Shown: positions 28,912 through 40,160 of the stretch, piece by piece
How the letters are laid out: every line of letters starts with the position of its first letter
Numbering within the stretch: the stretch's first letter is position 1
Assembly: GCA_002786025.1 (NCBI GenBank)
Contig: NHNW01000046.1
Location: 583,898 to 647,897, forward strand
Direction of reading: 5' to 3'
DNA: 64,000 bases
Source: Zasmidium citrigriseum
Lineage: Eukaryota > Ascomycota > Dothideomycetes > Mycosphaerellales > Mycosphaerellaceae
The notes under the pieces: generated by a model
Told to the model about the DNA's origin: nothing
What the model saw: only the letters and a program-made list of their open reading frames with translations
Databases searched by the model: none
Made by a program: the position numbers and the translations under genes

Positions 28912-31263
28912 ATGCCCAGCCGCAGCATGCTGCACTCGATCGGCCGTGACCGCGACTCTACCCCGCCCGTGTCGACTCTGCGGCCTCCGAGGTTCAAGGG
29001 CCGGCCGAAGCCTCCCAGCCAGCAGACACCACCCTCCGCCCAGCGTCCTCCGAACTGGCACTCGCAGCAGTCTATCGTTCCTTCCTCCGTACAGCCTCAG
29101 CAGCAATCGCAACCGGATGTGCCGGAGGACGCCGACCCGATCGAAGATTTCTCCGAATATGAACTCCCTGCGCCCTCGCCCCGTGCGAGCCAGAACGCTT
29201 TTCAGAAAATGGCCAGCTCTCAAGCTTCTGCCGGCTCCCAACGCGCGACTGGCTCGAGAAACCCGGTATGGTCGCCAAAAGAAGATGAGATACTCATGAA
29301 AGGCATCCGCAAGGGTTGGTCAGCATTTGAAATTGCACGCCAGTTGGAGCAGGAGTGTCGAAATCCCGTGCAACGGACAGACTCGGCAATCAGAGGCCGC
29401 AAGAAAGCTTTGATAGTAGGTTCATTCACATGATGGATTTGCCCCACGTTTCGTTCGGTCGCTGACGAACCCCAGCAAAAATACAACCTCCAAGCCCCCG
29501 CTCCGGCTGGCCCAGCGCGCCTGAGAGTAGAAAAGCGCCAACGATGGACCCCTGCGGAAATGTCGACCCTCCAGAAAGGCGTCAGAGATGGATTAGACGC
29601 TGCGACTTTGCACCAAGAGAAATTTCCATATCGATCGCTGCGATCTGTCGAGCACAAAGTGGCAAAACGCAGGCTTCTCTCAAAAGATCCGATCGCGGTA
29701 CCCCGTCGAAAGGCCGGAAATTCAGCTTGGACGCCCATCAATGAACGTGCCGATGCTCAGACGGGTGCTACTCGCAACAACGCTCTCAACAATGCTACTG
29801 ACGAGATACCCGGCGATACTTACAACGAGGTTTCAACTGACAACGCTGTTCAAACTGGTGACACTCAAAAAACCGACGAAAGTCAACAAATCAACGAGAC
29901 TGAGCGACATGATCACATTCTGCGGGACGCCACGCCGGAGAACGAGGCAGCAGATGAGACGACATACGACATACTGGATGACGATTTTGACATGACCACC
30001 GTCACGACCGCATTCGTGGCGTTGCCGGCAGCACCACCAAGCAGATCAGGCCGTCTCCGCCGGGTGAAGAAGACTGCGCCTACGCCACAGCCAGCAGAGA
30101 CTCAGTCTGATCTGATTGACACCACAGCGCATGATTCTCAAGCTGAGCAGGAGGAAGGTGAAGCCGGTCCGAGTGCGATACCTCTGGAGCAGCGCAAAAG
30201 CATGTTCCACGACTGGGATCAGGAGACGCGCTGGCAGAACTGCTTGTACCTGAACGGTGGTGACGAGGCAGCAGCGAGGCGCCACCTGCAGGACGTCAAC
30301 CTAACGACCAGAATGTTTGATGCAATTTTGCGCAAGAACTACCCAGAGGTCGACAACATTAAGGCGGAACGCGAGATCACGGAGCTACGCTGGGCCATTG
30401 AGGATGGACGTGCCCGTCGTAAAAACACAGTCGAAGGAGCCGCTGAGATCCCGAACATCGAAGACGTGGATGATGAAGTCCTTCGTGTGGAGGACTGGGA
30501 GATCTTCCAAGAGCTGGAGGAGGACAACCCAATGGACTACATGTCAGAGGAAGATCCAGACGTCGATATTCAGTCTGACGAAGACATGATTCGGGATCGC
30601 GAGATCGAAGAAATCGAAGACGATGGAGATGAGGTGCAACCAGTTGATGATATGATCCATGACCGCGAGTTCGAAGAGATCGATGACGAGGAAGAAGAAG
30701 AAGCTCCACGGATTGTCGATTCGAACCGGACGCCCGTCCAGACGATGCGTGCCATGGTCATCGACGACGGTCTGCCCACACCGTTGGCGACGAATGAGAA
30801 GCTGGCTGCGTTTGGCATCAGCTCCAAGCAGCCGCCCTCAAGTTTTCCAGACGTTGCGCCCAGCGACATCACCATGACCAGCACCCGAGACAGCGAGCTG
30901 AGCACAAAATCCAAGCGTCAGCGACGTCGATATCGCAACGCAGGAAGGCGGCAATCGAACGGGAGCGTGAGGACCAAGAATTCGGGGGACAAGAGGTCGA
31001 TGAAGTCGATGAGCGAAGCTGCAGCTCCCACCAGAGCGGCAGCGAGGGCAGCACAGAATGTTGTATCCTCTTCTCCGTACGGGAGAGAGGAGGACAATCC
31101 ATTCATGGACATTGTGAGAAACGCGCACATACCTTCGCCGCCGAGAAGGAGGGCGTATTCTCCTCGTCGACGTGGCACGCCCTCCCCTCCGGCGTGGTTT
31201 GCGTCCAACGATGACGAGGACGAGGATGAAGATGCAAATTCGTCGAGCGAGGAATCGGAGTAA
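28912..31263 (+). CDS. Nuclear protein with two Myb/SANT-like domains and acidic tail
   Basis: Two exons are read, 28912-29415 and 29476-31263, with a 60-nt intron (GTAGGT..CCCAG) at phase 0 (KKALI to QKYNL); 763 aa. The first Myb/SANT-like helix bundle, about residues 121-168, starts NPVWSPKEDEILMKGIRKGW. The second, in exon 2, starts RWTPAEMSTLQKGVRDG and contains FPYRSLRSVEHKVAKRR. Both look like DNA-binding Myb units with Trp at the start of helix 1. After them comes a disordered, strongly Asp/Glu-rich region (EEIEDDGDEVQPVDDM and similar, about 520-605), then a basic Arg/Ser stretch (KSKRQRRRYRNAGRRQS) and an acidic end. This suggests a chromatin or transcription protein; I know no named ortholog. 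Confidence 0.8.
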
Positions 31264-31509
31264 GGGCGGGACACAAAAGTTGGTAGCTGTGCTTACTTTG
31301 CTTTGCTGAGGACTTGCGACTGGGACAGAGTATGTATGTATGTATATCTGCTCAATGACTGCACCCGTCAGCCCAAGTTCATTCTCCGCCCTCTTCAGAA
31401 TCGTGAAGTTCGTATGCTAAGTCTAGCAAAGCCGCGGAGGAGACCCTGCCTCCGCTTCTGCTTCGTCTCGCCTTCAAATCATATACAAGAAGAAGAAAGG
31501 TCATTCGTC

Positions 31510-33879
31510 TTACCCAAAGAATTCGCCGTTGACGAGCGTCTCCCACGGGCGTCCCGTATCCCACACGGTCTGCATCAACGCCCGGGCTCTGCCCACGTGC
31601 TGCATGCCCCATCCCTCCACGGCTTTCAGTCGGTCCATGAACAGCTGTCGTTGGTCTTCTCGTTGGGCCTCACACCCCGCCGTGAACATGGGGAAAAGGA
31701 GACACGACTCGGCCGTGCTTCCTCGCCGCACCTTTTGCAGTGATCTAATCACCTTGCTCACGGACTCCTGAACCTCGGGATGCGTGGATGGCAGCGCCAG
31801 GACTCGCCGAGAGAGATGAATCAGGCCTGCCCAGTGATAGGCTTCATTCGTGGCGTATATCTCGTCCGCCTCTTTGCCGTCCCTTGAGCCATTTGCCTGG
31901 GGATCATTCGGATCGGTGTGCATGCATCCTCGGAAGACGGTGCTCGCGCTGGCGTTGAGACGCTTCTTCAACTCCTCCGCTTCGTGCACAACCTCATGAC
32001 CCGGCCGCCAGCTCATGTTGACTTGGTTCGTGCCCGAGTCAATGCGTGAGTTGTCACACGCTGCCGCAAGTTCCGCTACCTGAGCGAGCAAGGCGATACA
32101 CCGCCCAGAAAAGCCGAAGAAGCAGTCGATCTGGTAGATTTCCTCATTGTCTCGATTAACCAACCACAGACCTCCTCCATCTTCAAGATAAGCACCGAAC
32201 AGGGGCTGCATCTGCCTGTTGGAGAGGCTGCCCAGGACGTCCAGATATGCGAACCAGCGAGATAGGAAGAAGATGGCCTTATCACGAGCTCCGTCTGCTT
32301 TCTGGGCGAGATGGTGGAGTCCGCCCTTGGCCACAATCATTTGCCTAGCTACTTCGAGATGCTGATGCCACGGTATTTGCACCGAGAAAGTGTTGGGTGA
32401 CACAATCTCCAACGAGGCCAGCATGATTGCCGTGGCGAGTGGTGCCAGTGACGAAGGGTCAGTTGGATCTGCAACTCCTGGTGAGGATGGCTCGTTGAGC
32501 GCCTGACGTAGCGCTGGAAGGACATCGGCCATCCATTCCGCAATACGATTCGCGGGCTCAGCATGATCGAGGAGTCTGGCCCGATGTGAGGCTGAAAATG
32601 CGAGCAGGAGATGGAGAAGATGCTGATTGCGGACGGCCATCTGAGGTAGGACACCACGGAATGGATTTTCGGGACAGTCGTGGGGCACCATGATCCGACC
32701 GGTGTGATTGATGAAGTGGTGAAAATACAGCAGGTTCATCTGGTTCTCCAACAACTCAGTTGGTAGAGGCTCCAACGCTCGAGGAATTCGAATAGCCACC
32801 GGCTGTGCATAGTAACCTCCTGGTTCAAATGCGATCTGCTTAGCATCGATCTCGCCGCTGGAGGTGCTCACTTCCGAAACGGCAGCACTGGCACGGCGGA
32901 GGTCGGGGGATTTTGGCAATACTACATTGTTGTCGTCGTTGCGAGGGATGTCGAGATCAGGAAAACCATGGTCATATCCGTATGTGCGATGGCCTTGCTG
33001 ACTGTCTGCACGAGGGTAGCGAGGACGTTCGTCTTCCGCAGGATCAGAGAGCAAAGACTTCACCGACAGCCTGCGCAAGTCAGGCGGATCCTGCACGTTC
33101 AAGGCTGCGGGCTGTGGTGGATATGGAGAGCCAGAATTGATGCTGGAGCCGGGCGTGGCTGGTGTGTTGACTATGCTGCTGATGCTATGTGGCGTGAAAT
33201 GCGTGGAACTCGGTGACTCGACAGCGCCCGGATACTGCGGCACGGCAAAGACTGGACTCGGTTGGCCCGCCGAAGGACTGTTCAGCTTCACTCGCTTTGC
33301 TCGATGCTGTGGTGACCAGCTGAACTCATCACGCATAGGAGCGGACGTGGGCGAGGTTCGTTCGGTGAGGGTCGGTGAGCCTTGTGAGCTGCCTGTGGGA
33401 GGCAGATAAGGCATGCCATGCGGACTGGACTGGTGTTCTCGAGGAGGTAGCTGGTGTTGTTGCTGTTGAGCCAGCCGTAGTCGGGGATCAATGTACGTGC
33501 CGTCGCCTCCTGGTGTGGGCTCTGGAGTGGGCAGATCGACTGGGTGGCTGCTAGGCGGTCGTTGAGGCCCTGAGACGATGTGCTGGGCGGAAAAGACATG
33601 CTCATGACTGGCCCCGTTGCTCTTGGCGGGCGCGGTGGAGGCGGGAGTGGTGACGAAGGTGAAGCCGCCGGCGTCGCTGGGAGTGCCGTCCTTGTCCTTC
33701 CTGCTGCGCCCGCCCCAGTTGAGGCGGATGCTGTAGTCGCACGTTTCACCGCTCTTGGAGCAGTTGGCGCAGATTGGCTTCTCTTCACCACATTTGACCT
33801 TGCGGGCCTTGCAGGGCCAACAGCCCGTGCGACTGCGTTTCTTGGGCTCCGCGCCAGCTTCTTTCTTCGGTCGCGGCAT
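31510..33879 (-). CDS. Zn(II)2Cys6 fungal transcription factor
   Basis: This is a 789-aa intronless regulator. The binuclear zinc cluster is at the N-terminus, with six cysteines at 20, 23, 30, 37, 40 and 47 (GCWPCKARKVKC, CANCSKSGETC), preceded by a basic RPKKEAGAEPKKRSR nuclear-localisation type run and followed by SIRLNWGGRSRKDK. Residues 60-340 are Pro/Ser/Gln-rich and disordered. From about 370 there is a helical fungal-specific regulatory domain (LLENQMNLLYFHHFINHTGR, HLLHLLLAFSASHRAR, LATAIMLASLEIVSPN) that usually responds to a metabolite. It is convergent with the Myb/SANT gene (246 bp) and divergent from the AIG1-like gene. Target genes cannot be inferred. Confidence 0.93.
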   Translation of the reverse strand: MPRPKKEAGAEPKKRSRTGCWPCKARKVKCGEEKPICANCSKSGETCDYSIRLNWGGRSRKDKDGTPSDAGGFTFVTTPASTAPAKSNGASHEHVFSAQHIVSGPQRPPSSHPVDLPTPEPTPGGDGTYIDPRLRLAQQQQHQLPPREHQSSPHGMPYLPPTGSSQGSPTLTERTSPTSAPMRDEFSWSPQHRAKRVKLNSPSAGQPSPVFAVPQYPGAVESPSSTHFTPHSISSIVNTPATPGSSINSGSPYPPQPAALNVQDPPDLRRLSVKSLLSDPAEDERPRYPRADSQQGHRTYGYDHGFPDLDIPRNDDNNVVLPKSPDLRRASAAVSEVSTSSGEIDAKQIAFEPGGYYAQPVAIRIPRALEPLPTELLENQMNLLYFHHFINHTGRIMVPHDCPENPFRGVLPQMAVRNQHLLHLLLAFSASHRARLLDHAEPANRIAEWMADVLPALRQALNEPSSPGVADPTDPSSLAPLATAIMLASLEIVSPNTFSVQIPWHQHLEVARQMIVAKGGLHHLAQKADGARDKAIFFLSRWFAYLDVLGSLSNRQMQPLFGAYLEDGGGLWLVNRDNEEIYQIDCFFGFSGRCIALLAQVAELAAACDNSRIDSGTNQVNMSWRPGHEVVHEAEELKKRLNASASTVFRGCMHTDPNDPQANGSRDGKEADEIYATNEAYHWAGLIHLSRRVLALPSTHPEVQESVSKVIRSLQKVRRGSTAESCLLFPMFTAGCEAQREDQRQLFMDRLKAVEGWGMQHVGRARALMQTVWDTGRPWETLVNGEFFG

Positions 33880-34608
33880 CGCTCGCGAAAGCTATCATCT
33901 ACAACTCGTCCACAGAAGTCGCGACCGGCGAAGTGAAACGGGCGAGGAAGCTGCGTAAGTGTGGGCGGGAGGTCGGTGGGTGTGAGGATGGATGGATACG
34001 GCGACTACCTCACCGACGCTGCCATGGCGGGTATGGGATATTTAATGGGAATGGTGGATACGATCGCGACGGGCGTTATCTCGCGGACTGGGTGTGCGCA
34101 GCGACGCCGCCAGCAGGGATGCGGTTGCGGCGAATGGGAGGTCGACAATGCGATGGACGGATCGATGCTGCGAGGCGTTGAGGACGCGATATAGAAAGGG
34201 CGGTCTTGCCAGGTGATCAATTGCACGACCTGTCAGCGAGGCAAAGCAGAGCAGCAGCAACAGCCCCGCGAAGACGGCCGAGACCATCCTTCCATGGCCT
34301 TCATTTCATTGGCGCGGCGCGGTGCTGCATGTGAGATGCGATTGCCGCGCCCGTCGCATTGCGGCCATCCTCCACCCCCAATGTTTTCAAGTCGCCGTCG
34401 CCACCGCCAGACGAAGACGTTCTCGACGAAGTGTTGTTGGTCGGAAGACTTGTCGTCGTGAAAGCCACGAGCTCGGATCTGGTCGGCACGTGGCGGTGAT
34501 GTCAGAGTGAAAGAATAGAAATGGCCCGACCTCTAACGATATCGACTCGGAACTGTGCCTGTTGATCGCTCTCCATCCATCCAGCATCCTCCTCTCCCAC
34601 CACGACTC
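33880..34608. promoter_or_regulatory. Divergent intergenic region, Zn2Cys6 regulator and AIG1-like gene
   Basis: These 729 bp hold both promoters. The sequence is unique and GC-rich; no repeat or other gene is recognised. Confidence 0.4.
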
Positions 34609-35475
34609 ATGGCCCACCACGCCGCCCGCGAGCTGCTGAAGCAGCACCCGCTCCAACGCCTGCCTTCTCCCTCACGCGGAGCCTCTGCCGTTCTACACGT
34701 GAGCTCCCTGACCCCAACCTCACCTCACCTGGCATGTGACAGCGCTGATTGCAGACACCATAGTCGATCGGGCTGGCCTCGTTCGGCTACTCCTTCAACT
34801 ACCTCGTCACCCACCCCAACCCCGTCAACGAGTCGTACGGATGGCATCTGCAGTATCTCACCATCATCGGCCTGTCCTTGGCCACGACCACCTTCGCCAT
34901 GGGCCTGCTAGCTGACCTCACCCTGTCCCGCCGCCTGTTCCAGATGAAGAACATCCTCAGCGTGGCCAGCGCTCCGATGGAGTGCTTGATCAGCTTGCTG
35001 TACTGGGGCCTGCGCGCCATTGATCCCAAGCTCGTCATGCCAGACTGGGCACCACCGCTGGAGATGACCGCCGACTTGTCCTTTCATGCCATGCCCGCCA
35101 TCTCCCTCGTGATAGACCTGCTCTTCTTCTCCCCACCCTACACCATTGCCTTCCTGCCAGCTTTGGGGTTGAGCGGATGCATTGCTTTTGGCTACTGGTT
35201 CTGGATCGAGCGATGCTACCAGTTCAACCAATTCTACCCCTATCCCATCTTCGAAATGCTGGACACTACTCAGCGAGTTGGGTGGGTAAATATATCTGAC
35301 CCACTTGAGATGGTGCTGACACATATGTAGTCTATTCGCTTTTTCGGCCCTTTTGATGACCACCGCCACGGCACTACTGGTCTGGCTATATGCTCTGGTG
35401 AATGGGAAAGAAGTACAAGATGTTGTGAATGGAGATTTGAAAAAGGTAAAGAGCGGCAATGTCAAGGGACAATAG
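34609..35475 (+). CDS. FAR-17a/AIG1-like integral membrane protein
   Basis: This belongs to the androgen-induced 1/ADTRP family, whose animal members hydrolyse fatty-acid esters of hydroxy fatty acids; the role in fungi is unclear. Three exons are read, 34609-34698, 34764-35281 and 35331-35475, with introns of 65 nt (GTGAGC..CATAG) and 49 nt (GTGGGT..TGTAG); 250 aa. It has about six membrane segments: SIGLASFGYSFNYLV, YLTIIGLSLATTTFAMGL, MECLISLLYWGL, AMPAISLVIDLLFF, TIAFLPALGLSGCIAFGYWF, and LFAFSALLMTTATALLVWLY. The histidine in SFHAMPAISL is in the position expected for the family's catalytic His. The short second-last exon boundary was set by frame and by YPIFEMLDTTQRVG. Convergent with the nitronate monooxygenase (82 bp). 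Confidence 0.85.
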
Positions 35476-35557
35476 ATGGGATATAATTGCATAGAGATAG
35501 AGTCTTAGAGTCTTGGATACCCCCGGCTCAGTACATGGACGTTGCAGTAGCTGCTTG

Positions 35558-36626
35558 TTACAACCGCGTCCTTGCTTTGCTCATGGCGTCGATGATCTCT
35601 TTGCGAGTCTCCTCCACGATTTCTGCTGCGGCCTGCTCCTTTTTCACCAAGCCCACTCCCGTCCCCGCCCACATCGCAGCCCTTCCTTCCACACCAAATC
35701 CAGCGTCTTCTGCTTTGAGTGCTTGGGCGTGTCGTTTTCGTATCTCGTCAATGTCTACACCGTCTTTATGATCTTCAAAGCTCTTCATTTTGATGCTCCT
35801 CCCGTCATACGCTCCCGGCCATCTGTTCGGACCCCTAAGCTCATCGAACAGTTTCGCCCGGATCGTACTCTGGCCACCATCCTTTGCAGCAAGCACCGCA
35901 GCTCGATACTTTGGGTGGACGATGGTCTCAGGAGCAGAAAGAAACCTCGTGCCCATGACCACGCCCTGGGCACCTAGAGTCAAGGCCGCGGCGGCTGCTT
36001 TACCCTCTGCGATGCCACCAGATGCAACAAGTGCAACGTCCAGGCCGGCCTCTTCCAACGCCGCAGAGACTTCAGGAACCAAAGATACGATTCCGGCGCC
36101 CTTCTCAAATCCATGGCCTCCAGCATCGGCACCTTGCAGGCACAACACGTCTGGCTTCGCCGTCTTTGCCACATGTACCGCTGCTTCAACATTTCCGACC
36201 TGGACCCACACTTGAGAGTCCGGCGAGGCTTTCCTGACCTTCTCTGCCCATCCAGCGTAATCGTCCAGAGTCTTGGCCGCAAAGATCCAAACAACGGCTG
36301 GCTTGGACTTCGCTACAATCTCGACAGCTTCATCGACTTTGAGAATGAACGAGAGAAATCCGACTCCCATCGGCAACAGGCCGTTCTGCCGACCAAGAGC
36401 ATCCTCGACTTGTACGAGTTGTTTCTTGAGTTTTTCAAGATTGTCGTCGACACCGATGAAGCCTAGTCCACCGGCTTTGCTGACAGCTATGGCGAGGTCG
36501 GCTCCCGCGAAGCCTCCCATCTGACTATCGTCAGCGTGTATATTCTTGAGAGATGTGGGATCGTGGTACCGGAGCATTGATGATCAATGGGCTTTTGGCC
36601 CACGGTAGAGATTCACTCAGGTTCAT
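35558..36626 (-). CDS. Nitronate monooxygenase (2-nitropropane dioxygenase family)
   Basis: This FMN enzyme oxidises alkyl nitronates. Two exons are read, 36570-36626 and 35558-36520, with a 49-nt intron (GTACCA donor, AGTCAG acceptor); 339 aa. Exon 1 gives MNLSESLPWAKSPLIINAP, and exon 2 opens MGGFAGADLAIAVSKAGGLG. Together these restore the family's N-terminal strand PIxxAPM, which a read from the in-frame ATG at 36577 would lose. Later motifs are VVWIFAAKTLDDYAGW, LCLQGADAGGHGF (FMN and catalytic His region), VALVASGGIAEGKAAAAAL and GAQGVVMGTRFLS (phosphate-binding Gly loop). There is no targeting signal. Length and order match fungal enzymes. The splice-site choice is supported by homologous sequence logic, not by transcripts. 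Confidence 0.9.
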
Positions 36627-37069
36627 CGTCGTGGTTGTACTATTGCTTTTGATGTCGAACGAAAGGCTTGGAACCTTCGACGGCTAGTGATGTGATGGTA
36701 GTGAAGACTTGGGGCCGAACAGACGTGTCATGCAACACGTTTTCGTGAACTACAGTGAGATCATCTCACCTCAAGAACTCAGCCCTCGAATACTAAGAAA
36801 TATGCGAGTTTTGTGGCTTATCGATAATGGGGCTGAAGGTTTCGAAGGCGGGGGTGAGTAGAGGGCGCTAGCGTGTGTTCTTACATGATAGTGGGGGTAG
36901 CCATGAAGATTTGCAAGAAGTCCTGTTAACTAAGGTATGTCCAAACATTGACCAAAGCATGGCTGACTGCCTACAAGATAATGGCTGGGTATTTACATCT
37001 TCACACCTCCCAACTTTTCACCCTGCGAGCGCTAGTCCATGCCACTTTGAAACTCCAGAGACGGGACAC
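36627..37069. other. Intergenic region
   Basis: These 443 bp are the upstream region of the nitronate monooxygenase and the 3' flank of the transporter gene. No gene is seen. Confidence 0.4.
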
Positions 37070-39142
37070 CTAGGCCACCGGCGTTCGAGTGCCAGAGCGA
37101 GGGGCAGTGGCGGAAACACTGTTCGCTCTGCTGGCAGCCCTGCTAGCAGTGGGAGTACCACGGTTCGAGGACTGTCCGAAGAACCTTTGCGACTGAGAGT
37201 AGCTTCGATCGCCCATTCCGGGACGTGCAGTACCTGAATACATTAGCAGATGAGGCGAATGATCTTGTGGCAAGCTTGACTTACTATTGCGTCGGCTCTC
37301 GCCGAATCGGATACTGCTTGCTCGTCTGACGCTGCCGTCCACGCTGTTCCGTCGGGCATCATCGGCAAGACGTTGGGCGAATGGAGATCGCTTGCGGAGG
37401 GTTGGTCCCCAATGATACACTGCGTATACCGCCAGGACGAGTACGAAGGAGATGCAGGCAAGGATCGTCGAGGCGTACTCCAGGTTGTTGCCCGAGTCCG
37501 CTCCGATGTTGGAGAAGAAGGGGGTTGCGGGTACGGTGAGCACACCGGCCAAGAAATCGCGAGCCCATCCATTTCCGCCTGTGGCAGACGCAGAATAGGG
37601 ACCATATGCGCAGATCATATAATCGATTGTGGCCATGTCTGAAGAGCGGTGTTAGTAGATGCCTGAGAAGAGCTTTAATATGGGGGCGAACTTACAGATG
37701 CTGTAATTTGCGATACCAACAACAGCTGCGAAAATCATGGAAGCAATCCAAGGGATGGGAGGACCTTGAATAGTCCAGGCGAACCCAATCAAGCCGATGG
37801 GCAGACACGGGGCAGTCCAGAGCAGGAACCAGAGACGGGATTCATATTGCGCCTTCTCGTCTTCCGGCTTTTCCTTCCGTTCCTTCATGTTACGCCAGAT
37901 TGACGGGATGAATAGTATCCAAGCGATGATGTATCCAACACCGATCGAGATGAAGGAGAGGCCGATCGCCACTGTCGAGAAGTCCCACTGCTTGTAGACC
38001 AGGGAGAAGGACTGAATGAACATGAAGATGAGGGCGTCAGAGAAACCGGACAGGAGTGAGAGCGTCAGCACGATTGGCTCGGTCACGAACATGACGAATG
38101 GGCGGCCCCACGTGGTGAAGACCTCCTTGACGGAGAGACGCTGTGAGACCGGTACCAGCTCATCAGGACCCCACACATTGGGGTTGCCTGCCTTTCTCCG
38201 CCTCTTAGCAATCTTGTTGAGCATGATGGAGGAGCGAGTCTCGGGAACTGTGAAGAAATGGAGAGCCTGGACGAAGCCACCGAAGATGAGCTGGATCCAA
38301 ATGGACCAGCTGCAGTCATGTCAGCTTAAAAGTCACCACCACATGAATGGAAATACGTACCGCCAGTCGAGGTAGGCCTCGCTGAAGCCTCCCACGATGG
38401 GGCCAAGAATGGAGCCACCGACAGACGAGAAGACCACGAAAGCAACGGCGTACTGCTGGTCATCGGACTCCCACATATCGGCAATCATCCCAAGCGTGAC
38501 GGAACCACCGGCAGAAGACAGACCGCCCAAGGCACGGCCGACCATAATGGTAGCGAAATTGGGAGCCAGAGCGACGGGCAATTGCCAGATGTTGACCAAG
38601 AAGAGCGAGAGCTGAAGGATGGGCCAGCGGCCGAACTCCTCAGACCACGGAGCCCACAGCTCGCAGCCAAAGGCGTAGGTGACCAGGAAAATCATGGCAC
38701 CGCAGCGAGCGGCTTGTGCGCTGACGCCGAATTCGTCGCTGATGCCGCCCAGAGCGTTGGAGTAGAGCGAGGTGTTGAAGTTCATCGACACCTGAACGAT
38801 GAAGATGACGCTGAGGATGTACCATTTCTTCCACGTCGGGTAGGAGAAACCCAGCTCGTCGTAGGCATCTTCTTCCGTCAGCTCGTACTTGTCGTACGTG
38901 CCCAGCTTCTCGAGGTTGGCACCGTTGGCGCCGTCGGGGGCGCGCTCGTTGGGGTAGCCGTGGTCGCTGCCGTTCGGGCCTTCGTCTTTGGAGGAGTGGT
39001 CGCCGTCGTTCTGGCCAAGCTTCTCGTCGAGCTGGTTCAGGTCGGCTTCGTTCATGACCTGGGGTGGATCGTCGGAGAAATGCATGTGTCGGGCGCCGCG
39101 CTGAGGCGCGGGATCTTCGTGGAAGTCTCGCGCGGTCGACAT
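37070..39142 (-). CDS. Major facilitator superfamily transporter (DHA1, polyamine/drug-type)
   Basis: This is a twelve-TM proton antiporter of the plasma membrane; 637 aa. Four exons are read: 38361-39142, 37696-38309, 37285-37638 and 37070-37233. Introns are 51 nt (GTACGT..TGCAG), 57 nt (GTAAGT..TTCAG) and 51 nt (GTAAGT..TTCAG). The last is a multiple of three without a stop, so retention would only add 17 residues. The N-terminal 110 residues are acidic and cytosolic. DHA1 motifs are SYPTWKKWYILSVIFIVQ, GRWPILQLSLF, IMVGRALGGLSSAGGSV and FSSVGGSILGPIVGGF (motif C). The C-terminus after TM12 is Arg/Ser-rich with RRNS sites, likely phosphorylated. The substrate is unknown; the family is best known for polyamine and drug export. 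Confidence 0.9.
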
Positions 39143-40160
39143 GGCGGGCGGTGGTTGTAGAGCAATAGTCGGTGGATAAGGCTGCGTTGTCGTCTATCGA
39201 ATGCGGTTGGAATTCATGTGGATGCGGACTGGAATGTGCTCCACGGCAACACAGCACAGAAGGAAGAGAGTCAGAGGGCAGGCGGGAGGGGCAGTTGCCT
39301 TTAATACTGCCATTATTCTGCGGAAGGTACATGCAGGTGCGGAGAGACAGTACCTTAGTTGGACCCACAAGCAAAAAGGCTATGACGAGACCTTGGTTCA
39401 CCAAGCTCGTGACCGTAACGCTTCTCCGTGCTTGTTGCAGCCAATCGTGGCCTTGTCATCTGCGCGGCGCTGTCCCCAGTGCTGACCAGCTCATCCACAA
39501 TGCATCCTTCGCGACGTGAGCAGTGGAGCTGACGATTTGGTGCAGCGAATTTTCAGTGCACGATGCAACGCTGCGTCAGCGGCGTAGTCGTCGGGGGTTG
39601 GCATCGAGATTGTGAGATGGCTCAGAATCTGGAGTACTCCGCACAATCTCCATCTCCAACGGGAGATCTTATCTTGTTCTGTCGCCGCGTGCAATACATG
39701 TGCTGACTGGCGGGCCAGTGGCATCGATGCCCGCAATCTCACCAAACTCTGCGCCTGCGGTAACCAGTGTGGTGTTCATGTCGATTCATCAGACTTGCAG
39801 ACAAGATTCGCCGCTCGAAGCTTACCGTTGACGCCATCTCTCGGCAACCGGCGGGCGATTGAGGCTGGGCGGCAGGGGGCCGAGCGGCAGAATCGAAAAG
39901 GGCATTCCGCGTCAAGTCTTTTCCTAGTCTTCCAACATCACGCTATCATTATATCAACGAGATCCACCGGTTCCGCCCACACGAACCGCTGTCTCAACAC
40001 TTTTGCTGTCCTCGTGCTCCTAGATGCACTTCTTCGTGGAGTCGATTCATGACAAAGCTGATATAGAGCCCCTTGCTTGGGAAGGAATGTCAGTGTCAAA
40101 CCCCCTCTCCCATCTGAACACATACTCCTCGTCCAACATGGCATACCGTGGTCCTCTGCG
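39143..40160. promoter_or_regulatory. Divergent intergenic region, MFS transporter and GT8 gene
   Basis: These 1018 bp lie between two divergent start codons. They are unique sequence with no repeats and no credible gene; they presumably hold both promoters and long leaders. Confidence 0.4.
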
